Shown: positions 1 through 5,294 of the stretch, in pieces
Layout: every line of letters begins with the position of its first letter
Numbering within the stretch: the first letter of the stretch is position 1
Origin: DAMCAP01 sp964369265
Lineage (GTDB): Bacteria > Bacillota > Clostridia > Oscillospirales > Ruminococcaceae
NCBI GenBank assembly: GCA_964369265.1
Contig: CAYJEV010000090.1
Location: forward strand, 1-6,871
Direction: 5' to 3'
Length of the DNA stretch: 6,871 bases
Notes under the pieces: generated by a model
The model's database searches: none
Seen by the model: only the letters and a program-made list of their open reading frames with translations
Told to the model about the DNA's origin: nothing
Program-made: the position numbers and the translations under genes

Positions 1-57
1 GGTTTAAACCCTGTTAAAAATTCTCGTGGGGGTTCGAATTGGTCACACATGACATAA
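1..57 (+). CDS. Possible 3' end of a gene that starts outside the window (18 codons)
   Basis: Frame 1 is open from the first base to a TAA at 55-57 and would encode GLNPVKNSRGGSNWSHMT. I do not recognise the protein. The stop lies at the foot of a strong intrinsic terminator read in the same direction, which supports a rightward transcript ending here. Eighteen open codons are weak evidence alone, since chance would often give this. As an alternative, bases 31-39 (GGTTCGAAT) look like a tRNA T-loop and TTTAAAC at 3-9 resembles a Leu(UAA) anticodon loop. However, the sequence after the T-loop does not pair with the G-run before it, so no intact tRNA 3' half is present. Confidence 0.35.
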   Translation, partial: GLNPVKNSRGGSNWSHMT

Positions 58-94
58 AAATCCTTCGTAGAAATACGAAGGATTTTTTGTTTTT
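56..94 (+). terminator. Strong intrinsic terminator, GAAA tetraloop, probably bidirectional
   Basis: Bases 56-69 pair perfectly with 74-87, giving a 14-bp stem closed by a GAAA (GNRA) loop at 70-73. A T-tract with one interruption follows (83-94). In the + direction it ends whatever transcript enters from the left edge. In the minus direction it lies 22 bases beyond the stop of the YHYH/Big_2 gene, and the A-run at 56-60 supplies a short U-tract, so it probably ends both. The stable GNRA loop and longer U-tract appear only in the + transcript, suggesting that is its main direction. Confidence 0.85.
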
Positions 95-109
95 ATAAAG
101 CTCATAAAT

Positions 110-1312
110 TTAAAGCTTTTTTCTTTTCTTTTCAGAATACAGAATAGTAGCTGCACTTGTAATTGCAATGTATCCTAAGAAAGGGAGAGGGCTTGCTTCA
201 CTATTTCCATCGATTTCATTAATAATTGCTGCTGCATCTTCCTCCTCTTCTTTCATATCTTGATTTTCACTTTCATAGAATCGCCTGTCTATACTATCTT
301 CTACATGTTCAACTTTATCCGTTTCACTATTACTTATCGAAACTTCATTATTATTTAACGCAACTGGCAGAGCTTCATTTGATATAACTTCTACTGTAAT
401 ACTATTCTCAATATCTTGACAGCTAGCTATAAATGTTACCTCGCCTTGTGATAAAGTTGTTATTAAGCCTGAATCTGTGATTGTAGCAATACTTTCATCA
501 CTACTCTTCCAATGTATCTCCGCAAATGTAGTATCTTTTGGCAACACACCTGCGATAATACTATATTCTTCATTAACAATCAATTTATCACTTAATCTAG
601 TAAGTATTAGAGATTGTGGCTTTATGCTATATATTTCTAGCTCAAATGATTTAGAAATACCATTATTCGCAATAGCAGTAATTGTTGTCACACCCTCACT
701 AATTGAGGTTATTTTGCCTAAGCTATCTACATTTGCAATACTAGGGTTATCAGAAATATATTTAATACTCTGATTGCTAGCATTCGATGGCTGAACAACA
801 CCTTTTATATAAAAAACCTCGCCAATTAGCAACTTACTCTTTTCATTTGTTATACTAACAGAAGATACTTCTATAGCAGCCACACTAACATCAAATGAGT
901 ATACACCATTTTTCATTTGTGCGGTAATAGTAGCTGTACCAGCACTTTTTGCAACAATATTGCCATTTGAAGTCCCAACAACATCCTCATCACTAGAATA
1001 CCAATCTACTTGCGAGCTACCAGAAAAATATTCTACACTATATTCAAGCTGAATAGAGTCTCCTACATTAAGCGAAGAAGGCAAGTTACTAATATATATT
1101 CTATCTTTTGGTGAATATGGGCATATACCATTTGTATGCAGATGAGGTCCTTCGCCATGATGATAATAATAAGAACCTAAACCAGATACATTATTATTAT
1201 CCTTATGTCCGCCATTACTATCTGTCCTACCTGAATGGGCNNNNNNNNNNGAAGTAACACACATTCCTGCCGATAATAATACAGCACAAAACACTATTTT
1301 AATTTTTTTCAT
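110..1312 (-). CDS. Secreted, membrane-anchored YHYH-domain protein with three bacterial Ig-like (Big_2) domains
   Basis: This is probably a cell-surface protein of unknown function, 400 residues from ATG 1312. It opens with a signal peptide (MKK, then a hydrophobic stretch from about residue 4 to 19). Next is a His/Tyr-rich module at about 25-66: AHSGRTDSNGGH, SGLGSYYYHH, PHLH, CPY. This matches the Firmicutes YHYH family, thought to bind metal. The first His of the YHYH core is Tyr here. Three Big_2-type beta-sandwich repeats follow at about 70-144, 146-229 and 230-309, each with the usual W/Y-x-S-x-(D/N)-x-x-(I/V) and G-x-(I/V) pattern. An acidic linker (EEEED near 348) leads to a C-terminal hydrophobic segment and a KKRKKL tail. 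This resembles a sorting or anchor signal, but I see no LPXTG. The upstream GTG (1324) is disfavoured because the Shine-Dalgarno sequence lies between it and the ATG. Ten Ns at 1241-1250 hit the signal-peptide/mature junction, so three residues, and possibly the frame, are unverified. Confidence 0.85.
   Translation of the reverse strand: MKKIKIVFCAVLLSAGMCVTXXXXAHSGRTDSNGGHKDNNNVSGLGSYYYHHGEGPHLHTNGICPYSPKDRIYISNLPSSLNVGDSIQLEYSVEYFSGSSQVDWYSSDEDVVGTSNGNIVAKSAGTATITAQMKNGVYSFDVSVAAIEVSSVSITNEKSKLLIGEVFYIKGVVQPSNASNQSIKYISDNPSIANVDSLGKITSISEGVTTITAIANNGISKSFELEIYSIKPQSLILTRLSDKLIVNEEYSIIAGVLPKDTTFAEIHWKSSDESIATITDSGLITTLSQGEVTFIASCQDIENSITVEVISNEALPVALNNNEVSISNSETDKVEHVEDSIDRRFYESENQDMKEEEEDAAAIINEIDGNSEASPLPFLGYIAITSAATILYSEKKRKKL
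1241..1250. other. Run of 10 N: assembly gap or masked bases
   Basis: Ten undetermined bases fall inside the YHYH/Big_2 gene, at the end of its signal peptide. If the run is truly 10 bases long, the frame is kept: codon 21 from the ATG is TCN (Ser), followed by three unknown residues and then AHSGRTD, which would fit a signal-peptidase site. If 10 is a placeholder for a gap of unknown length, the frame is not assured. Nothing else in the window looks misassembled. Confidence 0.95.
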
Positions 1313-1317
1313 AATAT

Positions 1318-1322
1318 CCCTC
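1318..1322 (-). promoter_or_regulatory. Ribosome binding site that sets the start of the YHYH/Big_2 gene
   Basis: The minus strand reads GAGGG ATATT ATG AAA AAA. The GAGGG ends 5 bases before ATG 1312 and overlaps the in-frame GTG at 1324-1322. Initiation at the GTG would therefore lack a Shine-Dalgarno sequence, so the protein begins MKKIKIV rather than MRDIMKK. This also gives a normal signal-peptide N-terminus. Confidence 0.7.
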
Positions 1323-1333
1323 ACTATTGTGTA

Positions 1334-1350
1334 ATTATATTATGATTATA
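1334..1350 (-). promoter_or_regulatory. Candidate -10 elements for the YHYH/Big_2 gene
   Basis: Two perfect TATAAT hexamers lie on the minus strand at 1350-1345 and 1339-1334, 33 and 22 bases upstream of the ATG. Neither has a good -35 at 17 bases: a TTGATA lies 11 bases before the first and 22 before the second. In such A/T-rich DNA one of the two may be chance. Confidence 0.35.
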
Positions 1351-1499
1351 CAAGTATTTAATATCAAATTTTGTCGCTTTTTGTAGCTAATAAAAATTAA
1401 AAAATCATCTAATGATTAAATATTTTCAGCTTTAGCCATTATTCTAATAAAGCCTTTACCTACATTTAACAAACATCACTAGAATTCCTTTTTTAAATA

Positions 1500-1508
1500 T
1501 GTTATACT
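1500..1508 (+). promoter_or_regulatory. Extended -10 promoter for the TPR-like gene
   Basis: TGTTATACT matches the extended -10 pattern TGnTATAAT with one mismatch in the hexamer (TATACT at 1503-1508). No convincing -35 lies 17 bases upstream, which is common when the TG extension is present. Transcription would begin near 1515 and give a leader of about 58 bases. Confidence 0.45.
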
Positions 1509-1572
1509 TTATGAGACAAGACAGAGCAAAATCAAACTTAAACAATATAACAATGCTGAAAGGAATAGGATA

Positions 1573-2430
1573 ATGGAAAAGCTACAAACCTTAAGAGAAA
1601 ATAAAGACTATATTAACCTAGCTATAGAATGCTATAACTTAGGTGTGGAAGCTATGGAGGCTGGGAAGTTAGATAAGGCAACCCTTTGGTTAAGCCGTTC
1701 TAGCACTATCTATAGCGCAAAAGATGAGATTTATGAGGGCGTTGGCGATGAACTTCAAAGCGATTGCTCCAGCCGTATCTGCGATTTAGAGGAAGAGGAT
1801 TCTATATATAACAGCTTCATTTCATACACAGAAGAAAAGCTTGAAGAACTAACCGATGGTCAAATAACTGTGCTTGGTGCCCTTTCCATTTCAAGGCTTG
1901 TCCCTCTCTTTAATAAGCTTTCAAAATTAGAGGGTTGCGAGGTTTTAGGAGAGATAGAGCAGGCTTTAAACCTAATACTTAAATCCTTTAACGACGGCTT
2001 AACAAGAGAGGAATTTGATATTCTTTCTAGCCTGCCAACTGAACTATATGAGTTTGGCGATGCAGTCGCTTATTGGGGCAACACTGGCGTTATAGAGTTA
2101 GAAGGCCGTCCAGCATTTGAAGTATTTGATTTAAATGGCATGATGGGTACAGTGCTAGAGCTATTCAACTTCATTCTTGACTATGTTGATGCTTTGGTTG
2201 CTCTATCACAAGGAGAAGAAGCAAAACGTTCCGAATGTGGAATAGTTAACTGCACATTGCTACCAGACTACTACGCACGCACAACCGATACTAAACTAGA
2301 TGACATTCCTCAAATTAAGGCTGAAATCGCAAGAATAAATGACGACTTTAATTTCGTTTCCTCTCAATTATCAATAGAAGATATATACCAAAGAGTGAAT
2401 TTCTACAAAGCTCTAGATATACTTAAATAA
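1573..2430 (+). CDS. Acidic cytoplasmic protein of unknown function with a TPR-like helix pair
   Basis: I do not recognise this 285-residue protein. Residues about 14-48 fit one tetratricopeptide-type helix pair: NLGVEAMEAGKLDKATLWL has the LG, A, G, A spacing of the TPR consensus. The rest looks mainly alpha-helical and acidic (EEED at 73-76, many E/D), with hydrophobic helices near 97-116 and 190-212. There is no signal peptide or membrane segment, so it should be cytoplasmic. Six cysteines include two CX4C pairs (65/70 and 222/227) without an obvious metal-site context. The start is well supported: AAGGA at 1560-1564 lies 8 bases before the ATG. It is a single-gene unit, with its own promoter candidate and a shared terminator after it. 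A TPR-type fold suggests protein-protein contact, but no partner is visible nearby. Confidence 0.85.
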   Translation: MEKLQTLRENKDYINLAIECYNLGVEAMEAGKLDKATLWLSRSSTIYSAKDEIYEGVGDELQSDCSSRICDLEEEDSIYNSFISYTEEKLEELTDGQITVLGALSISRLVPLFNKLSKLEGCEVLGEIEQALNLILKSFNDGLTREEFDILSSLPTELYEFGDAVAYWGNTGVIELEGRPAFEVFDLNGMMGTVLELFNFILDYVDALVALSQGEEAKRSECGIVNCTLLPDYYARTTDTKLDDIPQIKAEIARINDDFNFVSSQLSIEDIYQRVNFYKALDILK

Positions 2431-2449
2431 GCTTAATTTCCCCTATAAA

Positions 2450-2494
2450 AATGGCTGTTGCTTAGTTCTAAAAACTAAGCGACAGCCATTATGT
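2450..2494. terminator. Shared terminator hairpin between convergent genes
   Basis: Bases 2450-2467 pair with 2473-2490 around a 5-base loop (CTAAA) to give an 18-position stem. The one non-Watson-Crick position (T2459 opposite G2481) is a U-G wobble in the rightward transcript but a C/A mismatch in the leftward one. The rightward U-tract is imperfect (ATGTTTTATT), while the leftward one is ATTTTTATA. It lies 19 bases after the TPR-like gene and 5 bases beyond the stop of the flavoprotein gene, so it probably ends both. Confidence 0.8.
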
Positions 2495-2495
2495 T

Positions 2496-3548
2496 TTATT
2501 GTCTAACCTCTATTGCCTCAATTCCAAGCCTCATGATTACATCCCTTAAAATAGGGGTGTACATAAACCATCTCTTGAAGGTTTTTAGATACATCTTTAC
2601 TTTTAAAGAGAAGGCTGATTTTTTATATACCCTTGCTATATTATTTGAAGTATTGTTATTTTTAAAAGCCTCCGCAAGCAAAGTCCCGCTTTTTATTGCG
2701 CTGCTTATCCCCTCAAAAGAGCTTGCACTAATAAATCCAGCAGCCTCTCCAATTAAATAAACATCATTTTCGCCTGTTATAAAGTCTTTAAAGCTTTTGG
2801 GACGATATGTTATGCAAGCCTCTCTTTTAACTGGCTCTCCAAAATCATGCTTCAAAAACTTACTTAGTCTTTGCTTCTGTTCTTCATAATTTTCTCTGCA
2901 ATTCTCTTTTGCAAAACAACCGCCAAATATTAAATGTTCGTCTTTATGTATTGTCCAAGAACAACTCTCGCTTGTTTTTGGATCAAATATACAAGAGTAA
3001 AACGGCACTTTTTTTGAAGGGTAGTTAAACCATTCTTGAATGGCAACATAATAATATATCTTTCTATCAAAGAAACTGCGCCTAACAATAGAATTTGCTC
3101 CATCAGCTCCAACAATCTGCTTGGATTTTATCTGCTTTCTCTCTCCATTTGAAGAAACTTCTAAAACAAATAGTTCTCCTTCTCGATTTACCTTTATGCA
3201 TTTACCATCTATAATATCGACACTATCTGGCACTAAAGAAACTAGCCACCTATCAAACTCATATCTATCCATGTTAAGATAATGCCTTTGGTAGTATCTT
3301 ATTTTTTCTGTCTTTAAGTCAATTACTTTAACCGAAAATATTTGCGGATCAACCAAAACGCTTTTGGGCAGAACTAAATCGAAATTAGCAAGCACCTTTT
3401 GTGCATCAGGTGCTAGCAAACCGCCGCAAGGCTTTTTTGTATATTCTGATTGCCCATCAACCAAAAGTACTTTCTTATCTCCAGCAACTTCCCTACAAAA
3501 AGTCGCACCAGCAGGACCAGCTCCCACCACCACTATATCATATATCAT
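2496..3548 (-). CDS. Geranylgeranyl-reductase-family FAD-dependent oxidoreductase
   Basis: This 350-residue flavoprotein belongs to the geranylgeranyl reductase/FixC-like family, which reduces C=C bonds of isoprenoid chains or related lipids. An N-terminal Rossmann FAD site is present (IVVVGAGPAGA, GxGxxG at 9-14), followed by the family's KKPCGG at 38-43 and MDRYEFDRWL at 93-102. GADGANS at 147-153 is the usual second FAD motif. The third motif reads GEAAGFISASSFEGIS (267-282), with Glu where many members have GD. That variant resembles the CbrA-type subgroup, so the substrate may not be a polyprenyl chain. There is no membrane segment, though a basic aromatic C-terminal part (RWFMY) could associate with membrane. 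AGAGG lies about 6 bases before the ATG. Only 14 bases separate it from the upstream kinase gene, so the two are almost certainly co-transcribed. The true substrate is not shown by the sequence. Confidence 0.85.
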   Translation of the reverse strand: MIYDIVVVGAGPAGATFCREVAGDKKVLLVDGQSEYTKKPCGGLLAPDAQKVLANFDLVLPKSVLVDPQIFSVKVIDLKTEKIRYYQRHYLNMDRYEFDRWLVSLVPDSVDIIDGKCIKVNREGELFVLEVSSNGERKQIKSKQIVGADGANSIVRRSFFDRKIYYYVAIQEWFNYPSKKVPFYSCIFDPKTSESCSWTIHKDEHLIFGGCFAKENCRENYEEQKQRLSKFLKHDFGEPVKREACITYRPKSFKDFITGENDVYLIGEAAGFISASSFEGISSAIKSGTLLAEAFKNNNTSNNIARVYKKSAFSLKVKMYLKTFKRWFMYTPILRDVIMRLGIEAIEVRQ

Positions 3549-3562
3549 CGCTTACCTCTTGC

Positions 3563-4423
3563 TTAATGTTTCATTAAAGTTTTTAGCTCTGCTTTTATCC
3601 TAAAGTTGCCTGAGTATAGATCTTTTAAAAGTGGCTCAAATATAACCCCAAAACGTATGTCTGTTTTAGCTTCATAAGTTAGGTGAACAGCGGAAGTTGT
3701 GTAGGAAGAGGCTAAAACTGTTGCTTCTTGCTTGGTAAGTCCGCTACAAAGCCCAGCAGTTAGGGCTGCACAGAATAAATCCCCTGTGCCTGGATAGCTC
3801 GCATCTACTTTTGGTGTCGTCACCATAAACATATCCCCTGATTTTTCGGCATAGATACTATGAAGCTCTTTGCTGTTTTCTATCTGCACACCTGTTATTA
3901 AGCAGTCTGCCTCAGCATAGTCGCTAAGCTTTTTCGCAAGATCTATAACGAAATCTAAGCTAGGAGCTTCATTTGGATAACTAGCATCTAGCAGCATACA
4001 TGCCTCTGTTAAGTTTGGAGTTATGAGATCAGCTTTTTTAACAAGCTCTTTCATCATATCCCCCATCTCGCCAGTGTATGCCTTATATATCTTTCCCCCA
4101 TCTCCCATGACAGGGTCGACAACTTTTAAAGCTTTGTTATATGTTTCAAAAAAATCGCTGCAATACTTAAACTGATCAGTCGCACCAAGATATCCAGTTA
4201 AAATTCCACTAAACTCAAGATTTAATGATTTGTACTGCTCTAGTATTGGAGGTATTAGCTCGCTCAAACTAAGCTTAGACACCTCGCCTAAACCTCCTGT
4301 ATGTGTTGAATAGACAGCTGTTGGGATTGGACAACACTGAACTCCCATTGCTGATATTGTTGGCAATGCCACAGCTATTGAACATCTCCCAAAAGTCGAA
4401 AGATCCTGAATTGTTGCTATCAT
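3563..4423 (-). CDS. pdxK: Pyridoxal/pyridoxamine kinase (PdxK/PdxY type)
   Basis: This cytosolic vitamin B6 kinase of the ribokinase superfamily phosphorylates pyridoxal, pyridoxamine or pyridoxine with ATP in the salvage route to pyridoxal 5'-phosphate. Its 286 residues are the normal length. The start (IQDLSTFGRCS, then PTISAMGVQCCPIPTAVYSTHTG near 21-43) is the typical substrate-side segment of Firmicutes enzymes. DPVMGDGG at 103-110 and LITPNLTEA at 133-141 are family motifs. PGTGD at 211-215 is the anion-hole/catalytic loop, with Asp215 as the expected base. The start is fixed by GGAGGG ending 4 bases before ATG 4423. It is the first gene of a two-gene operon with the flavoprotein 14 bases downstream. 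PdxK and PdxY classes cannot be separated here, so the symbol is approximate. Confidence 0.93.
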   Translation of the reverse strand: MIATIQDLSTFGRCSIAVALPTISAMGVQCCPIPTAVYSTHTGGLGEVSKLSLSELIPPILEQYKSLNLEFSGILTGYLGATDQFKYCSDFFETYNKALKVVDPVMGDGGKIYKAYTGEMGDMMKELVKKADLITPNLTEACMLLDASYPNEAPSLDFVIDLAKKLSDYAEADCLITGVQIENSKELHSIYAEKSGDMFMVTTPKVDASYPGTGDLFCAALTAGLCSGLTKQEATVLASSYTTSAVHLTYEAKTDIRFGVIFEPLLKDLYSGNFRIKAELKTLMKH

Positions 4424-4482
4424 AAGCCCTCCATATTATTTAAGTAAATAGGTAAAAGTAATGTATTATTCTTTATTTTCAT

Positions 4483-4488
4483 ATTATA
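4483..4488 (-). promoter_or_regulatory. Candidate -10 for the kinase-flavoprotein operon
   Basis: A perfect TATAAT on the minus strand lies between the rubrerythrin terminator and the kinase gene, 60 bases before the ATG. At 17-base spacing its -35 would lie in the terminator's T-tract and does not resemble TTGACA. An alternative pair, TTGTAT (4491-4486) with TAATAC 17 bases on, is also weak. The preceding strong terminator argues that the operon needs its own promoter here. Confidence 0.35.
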
Positions 4489-4496
4489 CAACGTCC

Positions 4497-4530
4497 AAAA
4501 GAAAAAATCCACCTCGACGGTGGATTTTTT
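4497..4530 (-). terminator. Intrinsic terminator of the rubrerythrin gene
   Basis: Bases 4502-4513 and 4519-4530 pair perfectly over 12 bp around a 5-base loop, with a CCACC/GGTGG core. In the leftward direction the stem is followed by TTTTTTCTTTT. It begins 7 bases after the rubrerythrin stop codon. The matching A-run on the other side makes it capable of acting in both directions, but no rightward transcript is expected here. Confidence 0.88.
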
Positions 4531-4537
4531 AATGGTA

Positions 4538-5080
4538 TTAGTAGTTTTTGCAGATATCAAGCTCGAAGTATGACTTTGGATGAGTACATACAGGACAAAC
4601 CTCAGGAGCGTTTGCACCCTCATGCTCGTGTCCGCAGTTGCGACATTTCCATTTAGCGCCATCTTCTCTCTTAAACACCTTGCCACTCTTGATATTCTCA
4701 AGCAGAGCAAGATATCTTTCTTGGTGAGCTTTCTCAATCTTCGCAACGCCTTCAAATAGTGCAGCGATTTGATTGAAGCCTTCTTCTTTTGCATCCACAG
4801 CCATTTGTGCATACATATCAGACCACTCATAATGCTCTCCAGCAGCTGCATCAGCTAAGTTAGTTAATGTGTCTGGCACAGAGCCATCGTGCAGGAGCTT
4901 GAACCATATTTCTGCATGCTCTTTTTCATTATCGGCTGTTTCAATAAAGTATGCAGCAATTTGCTCATATCCCTCTTTCTTAGCCTTTGAAGCATAGTAT
5001 GTGTACTTGTTTCTTGCTTGGCTCTCACCAGCAAATGCATTCATTAGATTAGCTTCTGTTTTAGTACCTTTTAAGTTCAT
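4538..5080 (-). CDS. rbr: Rubrerythrin
   Basis: This cytosolic non-haem iron peroxidase reduces hydrogen peroxide in anaerobes, with electrons from NAD(P)H via rubredoxin or a reductase. The 180 residues form two parts. A four-helix ferritin-like domain (about 1-130) carries the di-iron ligand motifs E19, E52-x-x-H55, the HYEW segment with E82 and E85, and E116-x-x-H119. A C-terminal rubredoxin-like domain carries C146-x-x-C149 and C162-x-x-C165 for a Fe(SCys)4 centre. All expected metal ligands are present, and the length is normal for clostridial forms. GGGGGAG lies 6 bases before ATG 5080. The gene is monocistronic, with its own strong promoter and terminator, and is divergent from a MATE exporter gene. 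Rubrerythrin genes are often under peroxide control (PerR), but I see no good PerR box. An inverted repeat at the likely transcription start could be an operator. Confidence 0.97.
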   Translation of the reverse strand: MNLKGTKTEANLMNAFAGESQARNKYTYYASKAKKEGYEQIAAYFIETADNEKEHAEIWFKLLHDGSVPDTLTNLADAAAGEHYEWSDMYAQMAVDAKEEGFNQIAALFEGVAKIEKAHQERYLALLENIKSGKVFKREDGAKWKCRNCGHEHEGANAPEVCPVCTHPKSYFELDICKNY

Positions 5081-5105
5081 TGGAATCTCCCCCTTAATAT
5101 TAATT

Positions 5106-5122
5106 AGAAATGTTCCATTTCT
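5106..5122. promoter_or_regulatory. Perfect inverted repeat at the rubrerythrin transcription start: possible operator or leader hairpin
   Basis: AGAAATG (5106-5112), TTC, CATTTCT (5116-5122) is a perfect 7-7 inverted repeat with a 3-base spacer. It lies between the -10 and the Shine-Dalgarno sequence, starting about where transcription should begin (near 5123). A repressor bound here would block the promoter. Alternatively, the RNA could form a 7-bp hairpin at its 5' end, which can slow decay. It does not match the PerR box (TTATAATnATTATAA) or the Rex site closely, so the binding protein is unknown. Confidence 0.45.
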
Positions 5123-5129
5123 TTAGTAT

Positions 5130-5158
5130 ATAATACCATTAATACACTTTGTTGTCAA
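5130..5158 (-). promoter_or_regulatory. Near-consensus vegetative promoter of rubrerythrin
   Basis: The minus strand has TTGACA (5158-5153), exactly 17 bases, then TATTAT (5135-5130). That is a perfect -35 and a 5/6 -10. Transcription should start near 5123 and give a leader of about 42 bases. Such strength fits an abundant stress protein and leaves room for repression at the adjacent inverted repeat. Confidence 0.78.
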
Positions 5159-5178
5159 TTAACAGTTCATATATTAAC

Positions 5179-5190
5179 TAATAGCTATTA
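5179..5190. repeat. 12-base palindrome midway between divergent promoters
   Basis: TAATAGCTATTA is a perfect palindrome between the -35 elements of the rubrerythrin and MATE promoters, about 61 and 72 bases upstream of the two expected starts. The hexamer ATTAAC also occurs as a direct repeat at 5158-5163 and 5173-5178. The position would suit an activator or shared regulator, but short A/T palindromes arise readily by chance in such DNA. Confidence 0.25.
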
Positions 5191-5221
5191 TTGTCAGTTT
5201 ATATAAATATATTCGCTTTTG

Positions 5222-5250
5222 TTGCGGTATCAATAAAAATATGTTACAAT
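5222..5250 (+). promoter_or_regulatory. Promoter of the MATE gene, with extended -10
   Basis: TTGCGG (5222-5227), 17 bases, then TACAAT (5245-5250), preceded by TGT at 5242-5244, makes an extended -10 (TGnTACAAT). Transcription should start near 5257. The in-frame ATG at 5241 lies inside this promoter, upstream of the start, and so cannot be the translation start. Confidence 0.7.
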
Positions 5251-5282
5251 ACCTAAATACAAAATTTTATATACATATAATT

Positions 5283-5288
5283 AGGAGG
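5283..5288 (+). promoter_or_regulatory. Ribosome binding site that sets a TTG start for the MATE gene
   Basis: AGGAGG is the full anti-16S complement and ends 6 bases before TTG 5295-5297. It lies inside the longer open frame as two Arg codons (AGG AGG), a typical sign of an over-extended start. No other Shine-Dalgarno sequence precedes the upstream ATG 5241. Confidence 0.82.
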
Positions 5289-5294
5289 CTTGTT

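Noticed and set aside
1..57. Complete tRNA-Leu(UAA) 3' half
   Set aside because: The T-stem 3' strand (TGGTC) does not pair with the G-run before the loop, and no acceptor stem or CCA follows.
477..773. 98-codon plus-strand frame inside the Big_2 gene
   Set aside because: It is antisense to the Ig-like repeats, whose protein pattern is clear. The hydrophobic product is an artefact of the reverse reading.
1342..1386. Short frame MIIQVFNIKFCRFL in the spacer before the TPR-like gene
   Set aside because: It has 14 codons and no Shine-Dalgarno sequence, and it overlaps the promoter of the opposite-strand gene.
1403..1417. Inverted repeat AATCAT-CTA-ATGATT as an operator or terminator
   Set aside because: It has only 6 bp per arm in very A/T-rich DNA, with no T-tract following and no fixed relation to either promoter.
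4420..4851. 143-codon minus-strand frame overlapping the rubrerythrin gene
   Set aside because: It lies largely in another frame of rubrerythrin, which has all its metal ligands. It has no Shine-Dalgarno sequence of its own and gives a low-complexity, family-less product.
5094..5160. PerR or Fur box upstream of rubrerythrin
   Set aside because: I looked for TTATAATnATTATAA-like sites. Only loose A/T matches exist around the -10, below what I would call.
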